Below are positions 37,066 through 47,772 of a stretch of DNA of 64,000 bases, piece by piece; the stretch's first letter is position 1; every line of letters begins with the position of its first letter. The stretch spans positions 14,109 to 78,108 of the forward strand of contig CAKPDY010000004.1 of the NCBI GenBank assembly GCA_934149165.1. The letters run 5' to 3'. Source of the stretch: an uncultured Clostridia bacterium. Its GTDB lineage: Bacteria; Bacillota; Clostridia; TANB77; CAG-508. A model generated the notes under the pieces. It worked only from the letters and a program-made list of their open reading frames with translations, was not told the DNA's origin and searched no databases. Both the position numbers and the translations under genes were made by a program.

Positions 37066-37167
37066 TTTTGCAAATTAAAAGAGGAACTTTACAAATAGAA
37101 ATTAAATAAGAAATTTGATAAAATTGAAAATTTACAAACTAAAACACCTTTGAGTTTTAAAGAGAGT

Positions 37168-37214
37168 AGAGAGTATCGAAAAATTTGCGAAAACTTTACT
37201 ATACTCTCTTTTTA
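37168..37214 (+). terminator. Hairpin with T-run
   Basis: AGAGAGTAT / ATACTCTCT followed by TTTTT on the plus strand. No plus-strand gene precedes it, so its purpose is unclear. Confidence 0.5.
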
Positions 37215-37293
37215 TGTTCTCTATTTTTTCTTGATTTTCATTTTTTTCTTGTTCTTTATTTTTTATAAAGATGTACAAATTAATTAACAAATA

Positions 37294-38628
37294 TTACTCT
37301 TCTTCAACTTCTTCATTTTCGCCAAGTTCACCTTCAACTACTGTATTATTTTTGCAAACTTTAATCAGCCAAATTCTTTGGTCTTTATATTTTTCAATTT
37401 TGTAAGTAGCACTTTCAGTTTCAATTAAAGGTTTTTCCTTTTCGTTAGGAATACGACCAAGTTGTTCAATTAGATACCCAGAAATTGTATCATACTCACC
37501 ATCTGGTATTTGTATTTTAACAATCTTTTCAAAATCATATATTGGCATATTTCCACTTATTTTGAATGTATTGTCATCTATTATTTCATATTCTACTTCT
37601 TCATCATCATACTCATCTAAAATATTTCCAACCAATTCTTCAATAATATCTTCCATTGTAATTATCCCTGCTGTTCCGCCATACTCATCTACAACTATTG
37701 CAAGTTGAACTTTGTTTATTTGTAATTCTTTAAAAACTTCATTTATTGGTTTGTTTTCAGAAACAAAATATGCTTTTCTTAATAACTCTTTTACCTTAAT
37801 TTTTTTGTTTGTACGTATATATTTGAATAAATCTTTTACATATAAAATACCTTTTATATTATCTATAGTATCTTCATAAACTGGAACTCTACTATATTTA
37901 TTTTTATCTAATTCCTCTAAAATTTCATTAACATCTGAATTTATTTCTACAGCAAATACCTCTGTTCTATGTTTCATTACTTCTGAAACAACTTTATCAT
38001 TAAATTCAAATACATTGTTTATCATTTCTTTTTCATCTTCTTCAATTGTTCCATCTTCTTCACCAGCATCAACCAAATCCCTTATATCTTCTTCTGTTAC
38101 TATTTCTTCTTCATTTTCTGAAACTCCAAATATTTTTGATACCATGTTTGTTGATATTGTTAAAAATTTTACAAATGGTGCTGTTATAATTGATAATGTT
38201 CTTATAAAGCCTACCGCTATATTAGCTATTTTGTTTGAATATTTCATAGCTAATCTTTTTGGAACAAGTTCTCCAAATACTAGTGAGAAATATGAAAGTA
38301 TTAATGTTACTATAATTATTGATACACTATTCCAAAATGCTATTCCTAACGGAAACCATTCATCTAATATTGGTGCTAATTTTGTTGCAAATGCATCTGA
38401 TGCAAATGCACTTGATAAAAATCCTGCAAGTGTAATTCCTATTTGTATTGTTGCTAAAAATTTACTTGGATTTTGCAACATTTTTTTAATTTGTTTTGCC
38501 TTTTTGTCCCCCTCTCCAGCTTTTTTAGATACTTTCGAATCATTTAATGATATAAATGCTATTTCTGTAGCTGCAAAAAATGCATTTATTCCTATTAATA
38601 CAACTAAAACAATGAGTTGCCCTATCAT
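37294..38628 (-). CDS. CorC/HlyC-type transporter-associated protein (DUF21-CBS)
   Basis: 444 residues. N-terminal DUF21 membrane domain (four helices), tandem CBS domains (VMKHRTEVFAVE; YSRVPVYEDTIDNIKGILYVKDLF; ...VVDEYGGTAGIITMEDI), and C-terminal CorC_HlyC domain. The family is linked to magnesium/cobalt efflux or sodium-driven magnesium transport. Often annotated hemolysin, which is misleading. Confidence 0.92.
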   Translation of the reverse strand: MIGQLIVLVVLIGINAFFAATEIAFISLNDSKVSKKAGEGDKKAKQIKKMLQNPSKFLATIQIGITLAGFLSSAFASDAFATKLAPILDEWFPLGIAFWNSVSIIIVTLILSYFSLVFGELVPKRLAMKYSNKIANIAVGFIRTLSIITAPFVKFLTISTNMVSKIFGVSENEEEIVTEEDIRDLVDAGEEDGTIEEDEKEMINNVFEFNDKVVSEVMKHRTEVFAVEINSDVNEILEELDKNKYSRVPVYEDTIDNIKGILYVKDLFKYIRTNKKIKVKELLRKAYFVSENKPINEVFKELQINKVQLAIVVDEYGGTAGIITMEDIIEELVGNILDEYDDEEVEYEIIDDNTFKISGNMPIYDFEKIVKIQIPDGEYDTISGYLIEQLGRIPNEKEKPLIETESATYKIEKYKDQRIWLIKVCKNNTVVEGELGENEEVEEE

Positions 38629-38720
38629 ATTTTTTTATTCATTCCTTTCTTTTTTTGTATGGTATGATTATAACATTCGATTTTTTAATAATCAATACTT
38701 TTCTACTTATTTAAAGCTTT

Positions 38721-39482
38721 GTGTTTTTATCCTGCTTATTTTTTATTAAAGATTTTCATAATACGATTAAACACCCTCTTAAATATATTTTCTTTTTTTA
38801 CTTCAACTGGCAAAAGAAACTGCATATACAATTTTATACAATTATAGCTTTAACCAAAAATGAAGAAACACATCTAGTTGAAATTTTAAACGGAATTAAA
38901 CATAAATATACAAACATAATATTATTACAGCTATATACTGGTGCCCGAATTGGTGAAATTCTAGCATTAACAAAAGACTGTATTAATTTAAGTGATAACA
39001 CTATAACTATTTACAGAACTATAACACGTTCATATACAATTGAAGGAACTAAAAGAATTGAAAGAAGAATTTTGGGCGAACACACTAAAACTTTTGATAA
39101 AAAAACTGGAATAGATAAAGGTAAGAGAACTTTTCCTATGACTAAAAACGTCCAGGATATAATTTCAGACATTTTAACATGTAGAATAGATAATAAGTAC
39201 AATTTACTTTTTTATGACTACATACACAATTCTCTTGTGTGTGACAATAGTATAAATTCTTTTTTAAACAGATTAAATAAAAAATATAATATATGTAATG
39301 GTTCGTTGCATACACATAAATTACGACACACTTTTATAACAAGATGCCAAGAAAAAGGATTATCGTTACCAGTTATACAAAACCTAGTAGGTCATGTTGA
39401 AGGTAGCTCAATTACAACTTCTATTTATACATCTATATCTTTTGATTTTATTTATCAAGAATTACAAAAACTAATGCAATAA
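38721..39482 (+). pseudogene. Tyrosine recombinase (integrase) remnant, catalytic domain only
   Basis: Homology begins near 38850 and runs to TAA 39480. All catalytic motifs remain: TGARIGE, HKLRHTF, GHVEGSS, and the nucleophile in SIYTS. The arm- and core-binding N-terminal domains are missing and the first 40 codons look like non-coding sequence. It sits about 130 bases from tRNA-Leu, so it is likely the stump of an integrated element. Confidence 0.8.
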
Positions 39483-39520
39483 CTAATGCAATAGAAAAAT
39501 ATTTTAAAGTACCATAAATA

Positions 39521-39597
39521 TTATTTAAAAATATTAAAAGTTCTTAAAAGTATTGAAATAAGCACTTTTAAGAACTCTTAAAATATTTTTAAATAAC
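39521..39597. terminator. Long AT-rich hairpin after the integrase remnant
   Basis: Arms of about 32 bases with a 2-base bulge; the inner 13 bp AGTTCTTAAAAGT / ACTTTTAAGAACT are perfect. It lies between the integrase remnant and tRNA-Leu. Confidence 0.7.
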
Positions 39598-39615
39598 TAT
39601 AAAAACATTAATTTT

Positions 39616-39698
39616 TGGTGCCTAAGGTGGGACTCGAACCCACATGGTTTCCCGCTGGATTTTGAATCCAGTGCGTCTGCCAGTTCCGCCACTCAGGC
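39616..39698 (-). tRNA. tRNA-Leu (anticodon CAA)
   Basis: Cloverleaf on the minus strand: acceptor GCCTGAG / CTTAGGC, anticodon arm CTGGATTCAAAATCCAG with CAA at the centre, T-arm GTGGGTTCGAGTCCCAC, long variable arm typical of tRNA-Leu, encoded CCA. The only tRNA in the window. Confidence 0.96.
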
Positions 39699-39848
39699 AT
39701 TAAATTTAAGTTGTTTAATTTCTTTTTATTACTTAACTATAATATCATATGTTAGATTTTTTGTCTACGAAAAAAACAAAAAAATTTAAATTTTTTACAT
39801 ATTATGTTTTACGTTAATTTCAGAATTTAATAACATATTAATAACTTT

Positions 39849-39885
39849 ATAATACCAAGACCGTTTTAAAAGTCTTGGTATTACT
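39849..39885 (-). terminator. Terminator after rnjA
   Basis: Stem AATACCAAGAC / GTCTTGGTATT with loop TTTTAAAACG. Follows the RNase J stop; T-run is weak. Confidence 0.6.
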
Positions 39886-39893
39886 GCATTTTA

Positions 39894-41948
39894 TTAAACC
39901 TCCATTATAATCGGTAAAATCATAGGGTTTCTCTTAGTTTTTTGGAATATATATTCTCTCAAATTATCTTTTAAAGTAGATTTAATAGTAGACCAATCTG
40001 TAATTCCTCTTTCTTCAAATTTCTTAACCTCATCGCGAATTTGCTTTTTTACATCATCCATTAGATTTTCAGATTCTCTAACATATACAAATCCTCTTGA
40101 AATTACATCTGGACCTGAAACTATTTCTCCGCTTCCTGCATCCATAGTCATTACAATTATAATTAGACCATCTTGTGATAAATGTTGTCTATCTCTTAAT
40201 ACTATATTTCCAACATCACCAACACCCAAACCATCTACCAATATTTTTCCTGATGGTACTGATGTAGTTATTTTGGCTTCTTTTTCATTCATTTCTAAAA
40301 CTCTACCATTTTCCATCATAAATATATTTTCTGATGGTATTCCCATTTTTTTAGCTGTTTCTGCATGTGCTTTTAATTGTCTAAATTCACCATGGACTGG
40401 AATAAAGAATTTTGGTTTAACCAATGAAAATATCAATTTTTGTTCCTCTTGGCATGCATGTCCTGAAACATGAATATCTTCTAATGCACTATATACAACT
40501 TCTGCACCTATTTGCATTAAATCATCTATAACTTTTGAAACTAATTTTTCATTTCCTGGTATTGCTGTTGCAGAAATTATTACCAAATCATTTGGCGTTA
40601 TAACAACCTTTCTGTGTTCACCAGCTGCCATTCTTGTTAGTGCAGACATTGTTTCTCCTTGACTTCCTGTTGTTATAATTGTTAATTGTTCATCTGTATA
40701 ATTTTTAATCATATCTATATCTATAAAAGTATTATCTGGAACTTGAATATATCCTAATTCTCTTGCTGTTTCTATCATATTTATCATACTTCTTCCACAA
40801 ACAGCAACTTTTCTTTTATTTTTTACAGCTGAATTTAGTATTTGTTGAACTCTGTGTACATTTGATGCAAATGTTGCAACTACTATTCTTTTTGTACAGT
40901 TTTGGAATAATTTATCAAATACTTCTCCTACTGAGCTTTCAGACATTGTATATCCTTTTCTTTCAGCATTTGTACTATCTGACATTAATGCTAAAACACC
41001 TTTATTTCCAATTTCAGCAATTCTTCCTAAATCCATTAATTGATCATCTATTGGTGTAAAATCTATTTTAAAATCTCCTGTATGCATTATAGTTCCAACA
41101 GGTGTGTATATAGCAAGCATTACTGAATCTGGAATACTGTGTGAACTTCTAATAAATTCAACTTGCATTTTTCCAAAATTAATTGTTTGACCTTGTTCTA
41201 CTGTATGCAATTGTGTTTTACGTAATAGTTTATGTTCTTCCAATTTATTTTTAATTAATCCTATTGTTAATCTTGTTGCATAAATTGGCATATCTACTTG
41301 TTTTAGTACATATGGGATTGAACCTATATGATCTTCATGTCCATGTGTTATTACTAACCCTTTTATTTTATCTTTGTTTCGTTCCAAATAAGTTACATCT
41401 GGTATAACTAAGTCTACTCCAAGCATATTGTCTTCTGGAAATTCCAAACCACAGTCTACTAATATAATTTCATTATCATATTCAAAAACTGTAATATTTT
41501 TACCAATTTCTTCTAATCCACCTAAAGGAATTATTTTTAAGTTTGGTTTTTTAAATTCAAATTTAAAATCTGGATTTTTTAAACTGTTTGTACGTGATTT
41601 TCTATTTCTTTCTGAAACAGTATTTTCTCTTGTTTTTCTTTTATTTGTTTCAGATATAATAGCTGTTTTTGTTTTTTGACCACTTACTATATAATCTTCC
41701 TTATTAGTGCTTTTCTTATTTGCTGATGTTGCTTTTGAATTTCTTGTTTTTCTTTCTTTTAATTTTTCAACATTTGGTACATCTCTTTTTTCTACTTCCT
41801 CATTGTTTCTACTTGTTAACACATTTTTTCTAGTATTGTTTCCCCTTCTTTTTGTTGATTTATTTTCATTTCTGTAATTATTTTCATTTTTTACTTTTTC
41901 ATCAGTATTATTATCGACTTTATCTTTGTTTATAAGATTATTTGTCAT
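39894..41948 (-). CDS. rnj: Ribonuclease J
   Basis: 684 residues. Residues 1-130 are a basic, low-complexity extension not found in most family members. Then the beta-lactamase core with THGHEDHIGSIPYVL, the beta-CASP motif region (MSDSTNAERKGYTMSESSVG; TTGSQGETMSALTRMAAG) and C-terminal domain ending ILPIIMEV. Acts in 5' exonuclease/endonuclease mRNA decay. The extension may bind RNA or partners. Confidence 0.94.
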   Translation of the reverse strand: MTNNLINKDKVDNNTDEKVKNENNYRNENKSTKRRGNNTRKNVLTSRNNEEVEKRDVPNVEKLKERKTRNSKATSANKKSTNKEDYIVSGQKTKTAIISETNKRKTRENTVSERNRKSRTNSLKNPDFKFEFKKPNLKIIPLGGLEEIGKNITVFEYDNEIILVDCGLEFPEDNMLGVDLVIPDVTYLERNKDKIKGLVITHGHEDHIGSIPYVLKQVDMPIYATRLTIGLIKNKLEEHKLLRKTQLHTVEQGQTINFGKMQVEFIRSSHSIPDSVMLAIYTPVGTIMHTGDFKIDFTPIDDQLMDLGRIAEIGNKGVLALMSDSTNAERKGYTMSESSVGEVFDKLFQNCTKRIVVATFASNVHRVQQILNSAVKNKRKVAVCGRSMINMIETARELGYIQVPDNTFIDIDMIKNYTDEQLTIITTGSQGETMSALTRMAAGEHRKVVITPNDLVIISATAIPGNEKLVSKVIDDLMQIGAEVVYSALEDIHVSGHACQEEQKLIFSLVKPKFFIPVHGEFRQLKAHAETAKKMGIPSENIFMMENGRVLEMNEKEAKITTSVPSGKILVDGLGVGDVGNIVLRDRQHLSQDGLIIIVMTMDAGSGEIVSGPDVISRGFVYVRESENLMDDVKKQIRDEVKKFEERGITDWSTIKSTLKDNLREYIFQKTKRNPMILPIIMEV

Positions 41949-42594
41949 AAATTAAAATCTCTCCTTTTCTGTATTTTATTGTTAATTTTTTAAATTTATA
42001 TATGCATTAATATAAGGACTTTTTATTTCATATGTTTTTATATTAATTTTAAAAAATTTATTTTTACGCAATAAAAAAATAGTTTATTAAATATTATAAA
42101 CCATTTTCGTAATTATTATAAAAAATATAATTTTTTAATATTCTACTATTATATTTTAGTTTAAATATTCCAATTTGAAATAGTTTTTTATTACTCCATA
42201 CTATTATAATAGAATATTTTATTTAGCTTTAGTATATAAATGCATTTTACCGTTCTTTTTACATATATATTACTTTTTTCTAAATTAATTTATTATAATT
42301 TATTTATACCGAACTCACTTTACAATATCTTTTTTATTAATATTTGTTTTTTTCTCCTTAATATTAATATATAAATTTAATCTCATTTCCCATTTTCTGG
42401 GCATTAACTAATGTTTATTATACTATTTCTTTTATTAATTGTCAAGCACAAATTTTAATGTTTGTATTTGACCAGTTTAACACTTTTCATTGTAGAACAA
42501 AATAAAAATAAATAGCATATTTCACACTGATTTTCGTAAAAATAAAACATTTTTATCAATTTGAAATATGCTAAATTTATTTTATATTATATAA
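41949..42594. other. Long intergenic region upstream of RNase J
   Basis: About 645 bases, extremely AT-rich, no open frame of note. It contains a minus-strand terminator for the repeat-protein gene (stem TAGCATATTTCA at 42513-42524 with TGAAATATGCTA at 42562-42573, then a T-rich tail) and the presumed RNase J promoter. Nothing else recognised. Confidence 0.6.
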
Positions 42595-44743
42595 TTATTT
42601 GTATAATTTTTTAATTTTAGTTGTAATTATCATACCAATAACTCCTACACATAACATTCCTGCAAAAAATAATATATTGTCCCATGTACGCGGATTGTTG
42701 CTATTATTTACATTATTATTATCAGTATTTGTATTTTCTGTTTTATTATCTATTATTTCTGAATTATTATTTTCTGGAATGTTGTTGTTATTACTATTAT
42801 CTTCTTCATTATCATTGTTATTTCCTTCATCTATTTTAGTTTCTGCTAATGTATAAATACTAAAATGTTTTGTATTAAAAATAGCATAACCATCTTTTAC
42901 TTCAACTTCATATTCTTCTGTTTTTCCATCACTTGTAACATAATATGCAATAAGTTTTTTACCTTTTAAATTTTCTGGTACTGGAATTTTTACTTCAAAT
43001 GTTCCATCATCTAATTTTGTAATGTATTTTTCTAATGAATCTGAATATAATTTTAAATCAAACATTGCATTTTCTTTTACATCTAATAATTTTATTATTT
43101 TTTCATATTCAGTTCCATTTGTTATTTTTTGTGCTTTAATACTTGTATCTAATGGTATTGAAGATGAATTTGAACTAATTTCTATATTAGTTGTTATATC
43201 TGCTGTTTTATATGATGGTGTTACCATTTTTGAAGAATCATTTTTTATAAGAATATGGAAACTTTCTTGTTTGCCACCAACTTTTATAGTAGCAATAAAA
43301 GTTTCATCATTTTCTTTAAGTCCTTTAAGTCCGCTAACTTCTTCAAAATCATTGTAAGTTGGTATAAAAACATTTCCAGATTGTAAGAATTCTTCAAATG
43401 TAATGTTTTCATCTATTCCTGGCCAATATATTTCTCTGTTATCATATAGTTCTTTTGCCCAAGTATCATATGCAGTTCCAGCATATGATATAGTAACTAT
43501 TCCTTCTTTTCCTAAATATTCATTAATTCTTTTTTGAGCAGCAACCATTAGTGCTTCTTTTGTGTTACTAGTTTCACTTGGCACATAAATTATATGTTCT
43601 GCTTTTGTTCCTAATGTATCATAAATATTATAAATAACATCATCATATTTAAATACTGCTATACCTAATCTTAATGTATAAAAAGAGCCATTATCCCCTG
43701 CTCTATTATCAACATAGAATTTCATATTTTTATAATTTAAATATGATTTTAATTTTCCAGAAAACATATCCAAAGATTCAGTTCCATTTTTACCTACATT
43801 ATTTACCCAATAATTTATCAATTCTAAATCTCTAACTTGAAAATATTCTATATCATTTGGAAAGTTTTTTATATAATTATCGAATTTTGTTTTTACATCA
43901 TTATTATAATTATATACAATACCAACATTATGAGTTTCACCATTTACTGTAAGGTCAACAGAAGAAAAATCTTCAGCTAAATTTTCAAAACTTATATCAT
44001 TTCCACTTTTCTCATCCATAAGTAAAAATTCAAAATATCTTTCAAATATTATTTTATTAGCAGGTTTTACTGCATTCATTTCTATTTTTCCATTTTTATT
44101 TAAATAGTTTTTAAATTCTTCACTTTTTTCTGAATTACATGTAACTTCTACAACATGTTGTTCAACTGTTTTATAAGAAGACTTACTTCCCATTCTTATG
44201 GTTACTTTTGTACAATCTTCATTTATTAAATCAACTAATTTTATACCATCATAATAATTTGATATTGAAAATGTATAATTTGGATTTTTTTCTGACAAAG
44301 CCCTTAAATATCTACTAATTTTTTCTTTCATATTATTTTGATTAGAAGTTCTAATTTCTAATTTACCGTTTTTCAATATATTGTTAAATTCTTTACTAAA
44401 TTCCTCTTGAAATACTACCTCAATTTCATATTCTTCTGGGAGTTCCACTATTAACTACACTACGTGCTATTTTACAAGCAGAAAAATCTTCTTTATGATT
44501 AACTATATAAAAATTATAATTTGTACCATTATATTTTGAAAGATACTCATTTAAAACTTCATATTTGTTATCTTTCATTGTAGTATCTTTTACTACAAGT
44601 TTTCCATCCTCATTTAAAATATTTTTAAATTCCTCACTCATTCCTTCAGGAATTGCAGCAAGTACTTTGTTTGATGCTACTGTAAACATAGCAATCATAA
44701 ATACAAATATAGTAATTAACAATAATTTTTTCTTTGTTTTCAT
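42595..44743 (-). CDS. Secreted repeat protein with sortase-like tail, +1 frame break near the 5' end
   Basis: About 715 residues when the frame is joined. Start ATG 44743 (MKTKKKLLLITIFVF) with AAAGGGG upstream; signal peptide. The N-terminal part has repeats of about 110 residues (EEFKNILNEDGKLVVKDT; KEFNNILKNGKLEIRTSN; EEFKNYLNKNGKIEMNAV). The C-terminus has beta domains, an Asn/Glu-rich spacer, NPRTWDN, a membrane helix and a basic tail, a sorting-signal layout. The first frame ends at 44426; the second is open from about 44450. One extra base near 44436-44452 explains the break, but here no CGG is present. Confidence 0.75.
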
Positions 44744-44865
44744 CTTTTGTATTTCCCCTTTCATTTTTTCATTTTTTATAATATTCAGTTTATTTATATC
44801 ATAATGAATAATTTTAATCAACAACATTTTTTTATTTTTTTATAGGGTAGCCTAAAAGCAAAAAT

Positions 44866-45663
44866 TTATAAAGTTTTCACTTCAATACTTTCAATAATAA
44901 CATCTTCAACAGGTTTATCATTACTATCTGTTTTAGTTCCAGCAATCTTATCAACAACATCCATTCCTTCAACAACCTGACCAAATACAGTATGTTTTAA
45001 AAACAAGTGCATACTTCCACCATATTTTTTATATGCTTCTATTAATTTTTCTGGATATTCATATTGTTTTAATAAATTTCCTGTTTCTTCACTATAATTT
45101 GCCTGTTCAATAAAAAATTGACTACCATTTGTATTTGAACCAGCATTTGCCATACATAAAGCACCTCTATATGGTACTAAACTATATGAAAATTCATCTT
45201 CAAAATCCTTATTCCAAATGCTTTCTCCTCCACTACCAGTACCTGTTGGATCTCCTCCTTGAATCATAAAATCATTAATTACTCTATGAAAACTTACTCC
45301 ATTATAATATCCATTTTTCGCATGTGTTAAAAAATTTTCAACTGCTTTTGGTGCAACATCTTGGAAAAATTTTACGGTTATGTTTCCATAATTTTTTACA
45401 TGTATAACAGCAACTGTTTCACCTTTTTGTGGAGCAGACATTTGTTTTTCCGCTTCTGTCACAAAATCTATAGATTTTATATCAACCTGAGTATTCTTGT
45501 TATTTGTAGAATTTGTATTTGTATTTGTTTTTGATGAATTTGATACTGTATTTTTTAACTGAGTTGAATTACTTTCATTTTTATTATTTTGACATCCACA
45601 TAATATACATAATGAAATTACAATTATTGTAATTATCAATAAATTTTTAAAAACTGTTTTCAT
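44866..45663 (-). CDS. Cyclophilin-type peptidyl-prolyl isomerase lipoprotein
   Basis: 265 residues. Lipobox LCGC (cysteine 24), Asn/Thr-rich linker, then a cyclophilin domain (FHRVINDFMIQGGDPTGTGSGG; GALCMANAGSNTNGSQFFI; HTVFGQVVEGMDVVDKI). It assists folding of exported proteins outside the membrane. Full length for the group. Confidence 0.95.
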   Translation of the reverse strand: MKTVFKNLLIITIIVISLCILCGCQNNKNESNSTQLKNTVSNSSKTNTNTNSTNNKNTQVDIKSIDFVTEAEKQMSAPQKGETVAVIHVKNYGNITVKFFQDVAPKAVENFLTHAKNGYYNGVSFHRVINDFMIQGGDPTGTGSGGESIWNKDFEDEFSYSLVPYRGALCMANAGSNTNGSQFFIEQANYSEETGNLLKQYEYPEKLIEAYKKYGGSMHLFLKHTVFGQVVEGMDVVDKIAGTKTDSNDKPVEDVIIESIEVKTL

Positions 45664-45687
45664 AAGTTTACCTCCATATAATTTTTA

Positions 45688-46098
45688 TTAATATTCTTCA
45701 ATTTTAACAAAAATTTTCTCAACTTCACTATATTTTTTTTCAACAGAAATTTTTGTTATTTGAGTATCATCTTTAAATGCAACATTATTCATTGCATCTA
45801 AAATAATTTTTACTATATTATCAATATCTGGTTTTTTAGTAGGGCTAATTATGTTATCTAACATTTGTGCTTTTGCTACTTTAGTTGTAGATTTTGGTAT
45901 TTCAAAATTTGCTATTATATCCATTTTAATTCTTCCTTCTAATGTTTTGTATCTAGGATATTTCATTAAAAAATATTGTTCTACTAATTCTTCATAATCT
46001 TTCGTTCTAGTAGGTGTATATATTTTACCAGTATAACTATTTAATCTTGGTCTTCCTTTGCCTATTATTTTAGATGGAATTTCAAATTCATATATCAT
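45688..46098 (-). CDS. RusA family Holliday-junction resolvase
   Basis: 136 residues. Opening KIIGKGRPRLNSYTGKIYTP and the acidic active-site region KKPDIDNIVKIILDAMNNVAFKDD are typical of RusA. Usually prophage-linked, but no phage gene adjoins it here, so it seems a resident gene. Confidence 0.9.
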   Translation of the reverse strand: MIYEFEIPSKIIGKGRPRLNSYTGKIYTPTRTKDYEELVEQYFLMKYPRYKTLEGRIKMDIIANFEIPKSTTKVAKAQMLDNIISPTKKPDIDNIVKIILDAMNNVAFKDDTQITKISVEKKYSEVEKIFVKIEEY

Positions 46099-46140
46099 CT
46101 TTTTATTTCTCCTTAGTATTAAAATTTTTAATTATTAGGT

Positions 46141-47640
46141 TTAATTACTTACTCTTTCTACTAATATCATATTATATACATATCCCTTATATTTTGTATT
46201 AATATTTTTTTGACTTACAACTTTAAAATTATCATTGTTAAATACTTTGTTATAATAATCAGAATTTTGATTATCTATAATCCATACTCTTCCTGTACAT
46301 TCATTTAAAAAGTCTGTATTTGTGTATATTTTTAATTGTTCTCCAAATGCTTTATATGCTTCTTCAACTCCCCAATTTGATGGGTTATAATAAAATTGTT
46401 TATTATCTTTAAAATAAAGTGAAACAACAGAACCTGTTCCAAAGTTTGATTCATCAAAAACTATTACATCATTTGGTTGTACGTTTTCTTTTAAATATGA
46501 TATTTGAGTCATATTATTACTATCATATGCTTCTTTAATTTGTTTATAATTGCTAAAACTTGCCATTATTATTGTAATAGTACATATTATACCAATTATA
46601 TATTTATTTTTTTCTTTACTTATAAAATAACTTATAAAGAAAATATATAATCCTGTTATAACAAGTAAATATCTATAATATAAAATTGATGTTTTTAATG
46701 CTAATGTTACAACTAATGCTGCGACTATAACTGTAAAATATATTATTATTGATACAATTGCATATTTATATTGTTTATTTTTTTCTTTTATAGTTGTATA
46801 TATCTTATACACAACATATGTATATATAAGCATTGTAACTACAAAACCTATTGTAGTTTCTAAATTTCCTATATATTGAACTCCTAATAATTCCATTACT
46901 GTTTTTGGAAACTCAAATCCTATCCAAAATCCTTTTGAAACATTTTTAAGTTGTTTCATAAAGTACATTATCCATGGAATATACGCAATTAATTGAATTA
47001 TACCAAAACATAGTATTTTTATTATTGATGATTTTTGTTTTTGTTTTATAAAATATCCCAATAAAATACAATTTATTATCCCTGCAGCCATTAATCCATA
47101 ATAGTGTGAATAAATACATAGTAAACTTGTTGTTGCAAAAATAATCCAATTTTTTATTGATTTATTTTCTTCTTGGTTATCTTTTTTTGCTAATCTATAT
47201 GCATAAATTGCTAAGACTGTAACAAGTAATAATGATAAAGAATACATTCTAACTTCTGCTGAATATAGGCAAATTACTGGTAAAAAATATGAGAAAAAAG
47301 AAAATAATGCTCCTACTTTTTCTCCAAAGTCCTTACGAATATGCGTAAATCCTAAAATTCCTAATGCAGAAATGCACACAGCCGAGAAAATTCTATATGC
47401 TATTATACTTCCTTCTATACTTCCTTTTGTTATTAAATAAATAATATGTAAAATCCAATAATATAAAATAGGATGTACATCATTTCCCCCTATTTTCCAA
47501 ATATTAACAAATGACTCTCTTGCAAGTCCAACTGAATATGCTTCATCAAACCATAAATTTGAATGAAATATACTTATACAATTAAATAAAATTCCAAAAA
47601 CTATTATTGCTATATGTATATTTTTTATTTTCGTTTTCAT
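46141..47640 (-). CDS. GT39-type membrane glycosyltransferase
   Basis: 499 residues, about eleven membrane helices. The first loop has NLWFDEAYSVGLARESF, the DE motif of the ArnT/PMT (GT-C, family 39) group, then GGNDVHPILYYWILH. It transfers sugars from polyprenyl donors on the outer face of the membrane. Acceptor unknown. Confidence 0.8.
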   Translation of the reverse strand: MKTKIKNIHIAIIVFGILFNCISIFHSNLWFDEAYSVGLARESFVNIWKIGGNDVHPILYYWILHIIYLITKGSIEGSIIAYRIFSAVCISALGILGFTHIRKDFGEKVGALFSFFSYFLPVICLYSAEVRMYSLSLLLVTVLAIYAYRLAKKDNQEENKSIKNWIIFATTSLLCIYSHYYGLMAAGIINCILLGYFIKQKQKSSIIKILCFGIIQLIAYIPWIMYFMKQLKNVSKGFWIGFEFPKTVMELLGVQYIGNLETTIGFVVTMLIYTYVVYKIYTTIKEKNKQYKYAIVSIIIYFTVIVAALVVTLALKTSILYYRYLLVITGLYIFFISYFISKEKNKYIIGIICTITIIMASFSNYKQIKEAYDSNNMTQISYLKENVQPNDVIVFDESNFGTGSVVSLYFKDNKQFYYNPSNWGVEEAYKAFGEQLKIYTNTDFLNECTGRVWIIDNQNSDYYNKVFNNDNFKVVSQKNINTKYKGYVYNMILVERVSN

Positions 47641-47772
47641 TTTTATAATTAATAACTCCTTTCATTTTTATATGTAATTATTGTATACATGTCCTCAATT
47701 ATTGTGTAATTTGTAAAATTGAGGACATTTTTTAGTTACTAAAAAACATATTAATATATATATGTGTGTACA

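Noticed and set aside
36930..37293. glmS-type ribozyme upstream of glmM
   Set aside because: No catalytic core sequence; the region is explained by the palindrome and a hairpin.
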